Assembly: GCA_017613485.1 (NCBI GenBank)
Contig: JAGADS010000265.1
Location: forward strand, 1 to 6,077
DNA from: Treponema sp.
GTDB taxonomy: Bacteria > Spirochaetota > Spirochaetia > Treponematales > Treponemataceae
DNA length: 6,077 nucleotides
Direction: 5' to 3'
The notes below the pieces were generated by a model that saw only the letters and a program-made list of their open reading frames with translations, made no database searches and was not told the DNA's origin. Below, one piece after another: positions 1 through 5,306 of the stretch. The position numbers and the translations under genes were made by a program. How positions within the stretch are numbered: position 1 is the stretch's first letter; every line of letters begins with the position of its first letter.

Positions 1-394
1 CACAATAGACGTGGCAATCGCTGTCAATCCGGAAAAGAAATACCTTTTTTCCGCGGAAGAGAGGATGGCCCTGCTAAAGGAAATGACTCATGGCTTGGGA
101 AACGTCACCGTACACATCTGCAATACCCTTATAAGCGAATACTGCCGTTCTGTGGGGGCCAAGGTCCTTTTGAGGGGAATCCGCAACACAAACGACTTTT
201 CCTATGAATTTGACCTTTCCCTCATCAACCGCTCAATCAATCAGGATGTGGAAACGCTCTTTGTTCCGACGGAGCAGCGGTACTTTCTGATCCGTTCAAG
301 CAGCATAAAGGAACTTGCTCGTTTTGGAGGAGACATTTCCGCAATGGTTCCCCCGTGTGTGGAAAAGGCGATAAAGGAAAAATATCGTCATTGA
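1..394 (+). CDS. coaD: Phosphopantetheine adenylyltransferase, 5'-truncated by window edge
   Basis: CoaD transfers AMP from ATP to 4'-phosphopantetheine, giving dephospho-CoA, the penultimate step of coenzyme A synthesis in the cytoplasm. About 130 residues are visible. The reading frame is open to the left edge, so the GTG at 11 is an internal valine, not a start. Alignment from memory with E. coli CoaD puts about 30 residues off the window, including the TxGH nucleotide-binding motif. Family hallmarks that remain are AVNPEKK (the lysine equivalent to E. coli K42), the LLRGIRNTNDFSYEF block with the two substrate-binding arginines, and RSSSIKELARFGGD, the counterpart of the ISSSLVKE motif. 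The C-terminus (VEKAIKEKYRH) ends as family members of about 160 residues do. The copy looks intact. No convincing terminator follows it. Identification is very secure; only the start is unseen. Confidence 0.97.
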   Translation, partial: TIDVAIAVNPEKKYLFSAEERMALLKEMTHGLGNVTVHICNTLISEYCRSVGAKVLLRGIRNTNDFSYEFDLSLINRSINQDVETLFVPTEQRYFLIRSSSIKELARFGGDISAMVPPCVEKAIKEKYRH

Positions 395-475
395 GGCTGT
401 AGTCGTCCGATGGATGGGTTAATAGGCATTCAATTTTTTTTTTCGACAAAATTTAAAAAAATGTCAGAAATTCTA

Positions 476-505
476 TTGACAGTTATGCGTATTTTTCTAT
501 ATAAT
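476..505 (+). promoter_or_regulatory. Strong sigma-70-type promoter for rpmF-acpP
   Basis: A perfect -35 hexamer TTGACA (476-481) and a perfect -10 hexamer TATAAT (500-505) are separated by 18 bp. Upstream, 444-475 is rich in A/T tracts and could act as an UP element. Transcription would start near 511-513, leaving a leader of about 75 bases before rpmF. Such a close match to consensus suits a gene for an abundant ribosomal protein and an abundant carrier protein. The hexamers are seen directly; activity is inferred. Confidence 0.8.
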
Positions 506-507
506 TA

Positions 508-537
508 TTGACATGAAATGGGAATCTGTAGTAATAT
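508..537 (+). promoter_or_regulatory. Possible second, overlapping promoter
   Basis: A second exact TTGACA lies at 508-513, just downstream of the first -10 box. At 18 bp spacing, 532-537 reads TAATAT, which matches the -10 consensus at four of six positions. It could be a tandem promoter giving a leader of about 45 bases. The weak -10 box makes this uncertain, and the second TTGACA may be chance in AT-rich DNA. Confidence 0.35.
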
Positions 538-554
538 ATACGACGTTATACAGA
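525..554 (+). promoter_or_regulatory. Stem-loop in the rpmF leader (or operator-like inverted repeat)
   Basis: TCTGTA at 525-530 pairs with TACAGA at 549-554. After a bulged G (531), TAA (532-534) pairs with TTA (546-548), giving nine base pairs around an 11-base loop. It lies in the predicted 5' UTR, about 20 bases before the GAGG Shine-Dalgarno at 573-576, and has no T-run after it, so it is not a terminator. It could stabilise the mRNA, bind a regulator as RNA, or be a DNA operator. No known riboswitch or ribosomal-protein leader is recognised. Confidence 0.45.
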
Positions 555-586
555 CGACTAAAAATTTATAGCGAGGTTATATAATT

Positions 587-775
587 ATGGCAGTACCTAG
601 ATCAAAAACATCAAAGGCCGTTACAAAAAGAAGAAGAGGTGTTAACATGCATCTTGCTACACCGAATCTTGTTGCTTGTGCCAACTGTGGAAACCTTGTT
701 CTTCCGCATCATGTATGCCCGAAGTGCGGTTTCTATCGTGGACGTCAGGTGATTACTCCAGAAGTAAACGGCTAA
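587..775 (+). CDS. rpmF: Ribosomal protein bL32, zinc-binding form
   Basis: bL32 is a small structural protein of the 50S subunit. The 62-residue product has the standard opening MAVPRSKTSKAVTKRRRG and the basic, extended N-terminal region. It then has a zinc ribbon with four cysteines: C31 and C34 (CANC) and C44 and C47 (CPKC). This is therefore the zinc-containing C+ paralogue type; the cysteine-free type used under zinc limitation is not seen here. Length is typical. The start follows GAGG at 573-576 with a rather long 10-base spacer, and the MAVPRSK opening fixes it. The gene is first in a transcript with acpP, 16 bases downstream, driven by the promoter at 476-505. Identification is secure. 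Confidence 0.98.
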   Translation: MAVPRSKTSKAVTKRRRGVNMHLATPNLVACANCGNLVLPHHVCPKCGFYRGRQVITPEVNG

Positions 776-791
776 TTGACAGGAGACCAAA

Positions 792-1028
792 ATGGACGAA
801 ATGTTTGAGAAAATCCAGAAACTGATTGCAGACAAGCTTGGTATCAGCGAAGACAAGATTACTCTTGATGCAACTTTCCGTGGAGATTTGGGTGCAGATA
901 GCCTTGATCTTTATGATTTGGTATTTGCTATCGAAGCAGAAATCGGTGTACATATCCCTGATGAGAAGGCAAACGAATTCGAGACAGTAAGGGATGCATA
1001 CGAGTACATCAAGTCTCAGAAGCAGTAA
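792..1028 (+). CDS. acpP: Acyl carrier protein
   Basis: ACP carries growing acyl chains as thioesters on a 4'-phosphopantetheine arm for fatty acid and phospholipid synthesis in the cytoplasm. The 78-residue acidic protein has the four-helix ACP pattern. The attachment motif is GADSLDL, with Ser37 the modified residue. The C-terminal part, HIPDEKANEFETVRDAYEYI, is typical of helices III-IV. Helix II reads LDLYDLVFAIE rather than the usual LDxVELVMxxE, so the positions equivalent to E. coli V40, E41 and M44 are Tyr, Asp and Phe. Those lie on the face read by partner enzymes, so this may be a lineage-specific variant. A good Shine-Dalgarno, AGGAG at 781-785, precedes ATG by six bases. It is co-transcribed with rpmF and followed by a strong terminator. 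The fab genes often found between rpmF and acpP are absent. Confidence 0.97.
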   Translation: MDEMFEKIQKLIADKLGISEDKITLDATFRGDLGADSLDLYDLVFAIEAEIGVHIPDEKANEFETVRDAYEYIKSQKQ

Positions 1029-1052
1029 TCTGTTTTATAGGATTATTAAAAG

Positions 1053-1088
1053 AGCACGGTACGAGTTACTGTGCTTTTTTTTTCTTTT
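1053..1088 (+). terminator. Rho-independent terminator after acpP
   Basis: AGCACGGTA (1053-1061) pairs with TTACTGTGCT (within 1066-1075), giving nine base pairs including one G-U, closed by a five-base loop. Nine Ts follow directly, then a C and four more Ts. AAAA at 1048-1051 precedes the stem. The geometry is that of a classic intrinsic terminator. It ends only 12 bases before the rnc start, so rnc depends either on read-through or on a promoter not evident here. Confidence 0.9.
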
Positions 1089-1099
1089 GTTAAGAAGAT

Positions 1100-1849
1100 A
1101 TGAACGCACGTGATTTGTTTTACGAGAAGAAAAAACTGGACCCGGAGCGAAAGAAAGCTCTAAAAGCCTTTTGCAAGGACATGGGGCTTTCGTTCAGCAA
1201 TCTGAATATTCTTGACCTTGCCTTTCATCACCGGTCATTCTCAAACGAAAATACAGAGCATCACCGCTACAACAACGAGAGGCTTGAATTCCTGGGTGAT
1301 TCTGTCCTGGGTCTTGTAACCGCCGCATTCTTGTACGAAGACATGATGGACAATCCAGAGGGGGATCTTGCAAAGATTAAGGCGAATGTCGTAAGCGAGA
1401 AATCCCTTGCTCCTATTGCAAAAGACATAATGAAAATTGACCAGTATCTTATATTGGGAAAAGGAGAGGAATTGTCCGGTGGAAGACAGAAACCCGCGAT
1501 TCTTGCAGATGCAGTGGAGGCCGTTATAGGTGCCCTTTACCTTGATTCAGGATATGAGGCTGCGGAGAAACTTGTCTTAAAGCTGATTGTACCGGAGATA
1601 CGCAAGGTTCAGCAGGACAAGGGAAACAAGGACTATAAATCACTTCTTCAGGAATATTACCAGAAAAAGAACCGAACATGCCCATCCTACGAGCTTGTAA
1701 AAACAACAGGCCCCGACCACGACAGGACATTCTGGGTAACCGTTCATCTTGGAAACACATCATACGGTCCAGAAAGCGGAAAGAGCAAGAAAGCCGCCGA
1801 GCAGGAAGCCGCCAGAGCCGCATACAGTATGCTTGTGATGGAAAAATAA
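1100..1849 (+). CDS. rnc: Ribonuclease III
   Basis: RNase III is a homodimeric endonuclease that cuts double-stranded RNA, notably rRNA precursors and structured mRNA leaders. The 249-residue product has the usual two parts. The nuclease domain (about 20-170) carries the signature NNERLEFLGDSVL at 58-70. Predicted metal-binding and catalytic acids are E60, E63, D67, E87 (in EGDLAKIKANVVSE), D137 and E140 (in ADAVEAVIGALYLD). The double-stranded RNA-binding domain (about 178-247) runs from DYKSLLQEYYQKK to the helix rich in K and A, SGKSKKAAEQEAARAAY. There is an N-terminal extension of about 20 basic residues before the fold. The start lacks a good Shine-Dalgarno: only AAGAAG at 1092-1097 lies upstream, two bases from ATG. 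Translation may therefore be weak, which suits an enzyme often kept scarce. No better upstream start exists past the terminator. Confidence 0.97.
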   Translation: MNARDLFYEKKKLDPERKKALKAFCKDMGLSFSNLNILDLAFHHRSFSNENTEHHRYNNERLEFLGDSVLGLVTAAFLYEDMMDNPEGDLAKIKANVVSEKSLAPIAKDIMKIDQYLILGKGEELSGGRQKPAILADAVEAVIGALYLDSGYEAAEKLVLKLIVPEIRKVQQDKGNKDYKSLLQEYYQKKNRTCPSYELVKTTGPDHDRTFWVTVHLGNTSYGPESGKSKKAAEQEAARAAYSMLVMEK

Positions 1850-1869
1850 AATGAAGATTAATGAATGTC

Positions 1870-1892
1870 ATTGCCGGACTAGATCCGGCAAT
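1870..1892. repeat. Perfect palindromic hairpin between convergent genes
   Basis: ATTGCCGGA (1870-1878) and TCCGGCAAT (1884-1892) are exact inverted copies around the five-base loop CTAGA. The 9-bp GC-rich stem sits centrally in the 49-base gap between rnc (+) and the outer-membrane protein gene (-). Neither strand has a proper T-run next to the stem, so it is not a canonical terminator, though it could block 3' exonucleases or end transcription inefficiently from both sides. The sequence, with its flanking GTC and CT, resembles short palindromes that I recall as dispersed intergenic repeats in several bacterial genomes. The hairpin is seen; its dispersal cannot be tested from this window. 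Confidence 0.7.
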
Positions 1893-1898
1893 CTACGC

Positions 1899-2642
1899 TT
1901 ATTGTTTAATTAACTCCTCTGTCTGAGTTAATTCTTCCTCTTTTTTCTTCTCTTTAGCATCTTTCCTGCTTTTTACATAGGAGTATTTGTTGGCTCCCTT
2001 CTTGCTGTAGCGTGCCCCAATCGAAAGCTGGTAGTCCCATGCAAGGCTCACAGGAAACATGTCCTTGTTAGTTCCAAGGTTAGGATAATCTACTGCGAAC
2101 ACACCGTTCAGGAGGAATGTCCAGCGCTCAAACACGGGAAATTCAAGTCCTGCCAGAACAGCCGCTCCCAGCTGCATATAATGGTAATCATCTGTAAGCT
2201 GATACATGAAGTGAAGTCCGGGTGCAATGTTGATGCCCACATAATGCCACATGTCAAAACGCCATACAGGTGCAAAAATCAAATCAAATGCATAGAGAAT
2301 AACCTGCTTTGAAATCTGCGGTACACCGTTGAATGTGCCCGACAGGGGATAATATGCCGCTATGCGTGTAATTGAGTCTATAGGCATGATGTTTACGGTC
2401 TCCATTGTGAAATATGCACCGACCATCATATCCTGCATCACAAAATTGCTTCTTTCTGTCTGGAACTTCAATCTTGTGTTAAAATCAACGGCCGCACCCC
2501 AGTCAAACATAAGAAAGGGTTTTTCCTTTATCACAGGGAAACCAGTCACCGCATCAAGTTCCTCATTTTTACCTGAGTCCTGTGCATAAAGAGAAAGCAT
2601 TGGAATGAAAATCAAACATAAAAGCAAATGCGTTTTTTTCAT
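1899..2642 (-). CDS. Probable outer-membrane beta-barrel protein, unrecognised family
   Basis: I do not recognise the exact family. The 247-residue product begins with a signal peptide: MKK, a hydrophobic stretch, then a likely signal peptidase I site after SLYA (residue 20), with Gln21 first in the mature protein. There is no lipobox cysteine. From about 44 to 214 it has short alternating aromatic and aliphatic strands with glycines (FDWGAAVDFNTRLKF, YVGINIAPGLHFMYQL, MQLGAAVLAGLEFPV, YQLSIGARYS), the look of a small outer-membrane barrel. The end is odd: about 33 highly charged residues rich in Lys and Glu (215-247) follow the last strand, so the aromatic barrel-assembly residue is internal. 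The start has an excellent Shine-Dalgarno (AGGAG, complement of 2649-2653) six bases upstream, overlapping the stop of the preceding gene. Last gene of the leftward operon. It could instead be a periplasmic beta protein. Confidence 0.75.
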   Translation of the reverse strand: MKKTHLLLCLIFIPMLSLYAQDSGKNEELDAVTGFPVIKEKPFLMFDWGAAVDFNTRLKFQTERSNFVMQDMMVGAYFTMETVNIMPIDSITRIAAYYPLSGTFNGVPQISKQVILYAFDLIFAPVWRFDMWHYVGINIAPGLHFMYQLTDDYHYMQLGAAVLAGLEFPVFERWTFLLNGVFAVDYPNLGTNKDMFPVSLAWDYQLSIGARYSKKGANKYSYVKSRKDAKEKKKEEELTQTEELIKQ

Positions 2643-2648
2643 TACGAG

Positions 2649-2653
2649 CTCCT
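2649..2653 (-). promoter_or_regulatory. Shine-Dalgarno overlapping the upstream stop codon
   Basis: AGGAG on the minus strand overlaps the TAG stop of the small lipoprotein gene (2652-2654). It lies six bases before the ATG of the barrel gene. A ribosome finishing the upstream gene therefore covers the next initiation site, which favours translational coupling. Confidence 0.75.
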
Positions 2654-3017
2654 AGTCTGAAATCTTGTAAAGCTGAATCTGCTTCTGATTACCGGCAGAG
2701 TCTACCCAGTTAAGATAGAGAATGTTTCCCCTTATATCCCATTCCGTGCTTGTTGTTGTTCCTGACTCACGTGTGAACGTAAGGATGTTTTTTAGGACGG
2801 TATATGTGCCCATGCTCTGTTCCTTTGATCCGCTTACGGAAACCGTGGCAGTATAGCTTCCATCAGATGTAAATGTTATCTTGTTGCCCATATTGTCTGC
2901 CCAAACGCCATATAGAGGAGAAGGGGCATAGCAGGATGCTAGGAAACCCATTGCACAAATCACAAAAATTGAGACAGCCAAAGATATAATTCTATTCTTT
3001 CTAATTCTTTCATTCAT
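2652..3017 (-). CDS. Small lipoprotein with lipocalin-like beta-strand domain
   Basis: The predicted product is a 121-residue lipoprotein of unknown function. The N-terminus has basic residues (RIRKNR), a hydrophobic core and the lipobox LASC, which places the acylated cysteine at residue 29. The mature part (about 93 residues) opens with LYGVWADNMGNKITFTSDGS and continues as short strands: GTYTVLKN, ILTFTRES, EWDIRGNILYLNW, QIQLYKI. A G-x-W opening, an F-x-x-D-G-x-Y turn and a closing L-x-K strand resemble the small lipocalin-like domains of bacterial lipoproteins; that is a resemblance, not a family assignment. Two in-frame ATGs exist. I chose the second (3017) because GAGG (complement of 3027-3030) lies nine bases upstream of it but only three from the first (3023). 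It starts 15 bases after the FN3 lipoprotein stop, within one operon. Confidence 0.8.
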   Translation of the reverse strand: MNERIRKNRIISLAVSIFVICAMGFLASCYAPSPLYGVWADNMGNKITFTSDGSYTATVSVSGSKEQSMGTYTVLKNILTFTRESGTTTSTEWDIRGNILYLNWVDSAGNQKQIQLYKISD

Positions 3018-3032
3018 AATCATAAACCTCTT

Positions 3033-5306
3033 TTATTCTTCTGCCACAGACCAGTGGACATTCTCCGGTGCGAATCCCTGTCTTGTCACGACATAGTAGC
3101 CGCCACCGGCAGCACCGCCTTTTATCTGAATGTTATTATAATTTACAGAGCCAGGATACATTCCCCTGCATGTAACCGTTCCATCCATAGTGCCGTTTGT
3201 ATCCATTCCTGCAGACGTATTTGTATTTCCTTCGACAAAGAGGAAGTAGATGCCGTGTTCAGTTCCAACCTCATCCTCATCAGGACCAAGCGGAGTTGAG
3301 TTCATCTTGCCGTCATTGTGGATGTAGAAATCAGCATAATTAGTATATGTCATGATTACGCGACCGCTAACTCCGCTTACATGTGCGTCATAATCAATTG
3401 TTCCGCTTACAGATCCATAACCAGTTTCCTGACCGAGTTTTGCTGTGTTTCCGCTCTTGTGCATCAGTGTAAGATGCTTGTGGGAGCTTGCCGAAGTAAG
3501 GTTGTATTCCCTCATGTACTGGTTTGCAGTAAGGGCACCGTAGCCCTTCTCTGTATCAGAATAATTTGCACCACCGTACAGGCTGTTTAGTGAAAGTACT
3601 TTGTAATAGTAGACCTGTTTTGGGCGAGCCGTCGGATTTGTATCATAGAAAGTATTTCCTGTAATGACAAATGTTTTCTCATCATTATTAACAGAAAGCT
3701 TCTTGAATCCCCTGTCTCTCTTATCTGAGCGGAATACATAATAGCCTGCAACATCACTTGAGTCTTCCGGTCCCTGCCATGTAATCTTGACAGGATAAAC
3801 CTCGTTTCCGTTTGGACTCCAGCTGCTTCCCATCTCACTGCTTAAATTCGCATACGCCGTTACTGTAATTGAACGCGGTGCATACGGTGCCGGTGCCTGA
3901 ACATCCGATGGAGGACTATTCTGTCCGTCTTTTTCCGTGCGTATTCTGTAATACTTTTTTGGTTCAGTTATGTCAAGATAATAAAGGCCATTGGATAAAG
4001 AAAGAGATGAAACCTGTACTGTCTGCAGATCAGTAAATCCTCCGCTGCTGGATTCAGAGCCCATGATTATATAGCTGAATGAGTTTTTCTCCTCATCATT
4101 TCCGATTGCAGGAGACCAGGATATCTGATGTCCCTGAGCACCCTTTGTTACTGTCACGGTTTCCGGAGGGCTTATTAGGTATGCCTCGGCAGGATTTTCA
4201 GAAGAAGGGCCTGTGTCAGAAAGAGGGCCTTTTACAAGAGTTCCGTCTTCTGCTGTCTTGGAAGGCTGAACCATGTAGTAATAGTAGGTTGAATACTCAA
4301 GAGAACTTGAATCCTCAGTATCAACAACATAGTCGGTTTTTCCGGTAAGTCCGTTTGTAACAAGAGTAAGGGCAGAATCCTTTGAGCTTGAACGGTAAAG
4401 AGCATAGCTGGTGTCTGCGTCTCCAGTCCATCTGACCGTTACTGACTCCATTGCACGCGTTACATTTACTTCCGTTACCTGAGCTGGCGCACCGTCTGCC
4501 TGTGCATATCCAAGGGCAATAGAGGAATCAACTGATTGCTGTCTTGCACTGTTCTGGGCACGCACGAAAAAGTAATACTCAATTCCACGGTCTGCCTCTG
4601 AAACCGGGAATGTATAGGTTCTCATGTTTGCCTTTACAGTTGCGATTGCATTTGCATTTGAGCCGTCGGAATACATGCTCCTGTAGATTATGTACGAGAC
4701 AGTTGAGTCTGATGCAGAAGGATTCCACTTAAGCTCAATCCTGTCCTTAAATGAACCCGCACTGGCGGTAACTCCTGAAGGTGGAGCAAAAAGAGAGCCT
4801 GAGACCATGTCGGTATATTCACTTGATCCATATCCACGTGACTCGTTTTCCGCGCATATACGGTAATAATATTTATATCCGTATTCAGGATTCCTGTACG
4901 TAGGATCATTTATTATCACGTCATCAAAGCTGGTTCTGTTATAGATATGGGCAGTGCTTCCTACGCTTGTGGGGACCGGACTGAAATCTGCCTCAGAAGG
5001 TTCCTCATAAACACCTCTTTCATTTTTCGATGTTACAACAGCCCTTTCAAGACGATATGACTGTGCTCCTTCAACAGAGCTCCAGGAAACCCTTATTGTT
5101 CCTGAACTGTCACCGTCAGAGACAAAAAGCTGTGCAGGAGTCTCAAGCTCGCTTATCTTAACAGGCTCCTGCAGTATGTCACCAAGGGAAGACAGGGTAG
5201 ATGTTGTGTTGATGTCAATTTTCCCCTGAAACATGTCAGCACAGGAGGTGAGAATCAATGATGTGATAATCGAAATAATGGCTATTGGAAGAAGTCTCTT
5301 TTTCAT
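3033..5306 (-). CDS. Multi-FN3-domain surface lipoprotein
   Basis: The product has 757 residues. It starts with a lipoprotein signal: MKKRLLPIAIISIITSLIL, then LTSC, with Cys22 the predicted acylation site. About five fibronectin type III units follow, near 55-172, 174-268, 273-378, 379-471 and 475-590. Each has the core W of strand B (VSWSS, LKWNP, VRWTG, ISWSP, ITWQG) and an aromatic strand such as YYYRICAEN, YYFFVRAQN or YYYKVLSLN. After the linker GYGALTANQYMREYN (588-602) comes a glycine/asparagine-rich C-terminal domain (about 603-757), probably all beta, that I do not recognise. It has two similar elements, GSVSGTID (631-638) and GTMDGTVT (705-712). FN3 arrays in bacterial surface proteins usually serve in binding to host or polymer; the ligand is unknown. 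The ATG directly abuts the preceding gene's stop, with AGGAGG five bases upstream. Outer-membrane, possibly surface, location is inferred. Confidence 0.9.
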   Translation of the reverse strand: MKKRLLPIAIISIITSLILTSCADMFQGKIDINTTSTLSSLGDILQEPVKISELETPAQLFVSDGDSSGTIRVSWSSVEGAQSYRLERAVVTSKNERGVYEEPSEADFSPVPTSVGSTAHIYNRTSFDDVIINDPTYRNPEYGYKYYYRICAENESRGYGSSEYTDMVSGSLFAPPSGVTASAGSFKDRIELKWNPSASDSTVSYIIYRSMYSDGSNANAIATVKANMRTYTFPVSEADRGIEYYFFVRAQNSARQQSVDSSIALGYAQADGAPAQVTEVNVTRAMESVTVRWTGDADTSYALYRSSSKDSALTLVTNGLTGKTDYVVDTEDSSSLEYSTYYYYMVQPSKTAEDGTLVKGPLSDTGPSSENPAEAYLISPPETVTVTKGAQGHQISWSPAIGNDEEKNSFSYIIMGSESSSGGFTDLQTVQVSSLSLSNGLYYLDITEPKKYYRIRTEKDGQNSPPSDVQAPAPYAPRSITVTAYANLSSEMGSSWSPNGNEVYPVKITWQGPEDSSDVAGYYVFRSDKRDRGFKKLSVNNDEKTFVITGNTFYDTNPTARPKQVYYYKVLSLNSLYGGANYSDTEKGYGALTANQYMREYNLTSASSHKHLTLMHKSGNTAKLGQETGYGSVSGTIDYDAHVSGVSGRVIMTYTNYADFYIHNDGKMNSTPLGPDEDEVGTEHGIYFLFVEGNTNTSAGMDTNGTMDGTVTCRGMYPGSVNYNNIQIKGGAAGGGYYVVTRQGFAPENVHWSVAEE

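Noticed and set aside
11..13. GTG as a start codon for coaD
   Set aside because: The frame is open to the left edge, and the residues before it (T-I-D) fit the CoaD strand leading to the NPEKK motif. It is an internal valine.
404..443. Possible terminator for coaD: a five-pair stem (404-408 with 412-416, one G-U) and a run of ten Ts at 434-443
   Set aside because: The stem is weak and ends 17 bases before the T-run, too far for an intrinsic terminator. The T-run is better seen as part of the AT-rich promoter region.
776..781. A third TTGACA, before acpP
   Set aside because: No -10 box at suitable spacing precedes the gene. Its end overlaps the AGGAG Shine-Dalgarno of acpP, which explains the sequence.
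1524..1871. Minus-strand open frame opposite rnc
   Set aside because: It lies wholly antisense to the well-supported RNase III gene, has no recognisable protein features, and looks like a shadow frame.
3021..3023. Upstream ATG for the small lipoprotein
   Set aside because: Only three bases separate it from the GAGG; the second ATG at 3017 has a nine-base spacer. The choice changes only two residues and remains uncertain.
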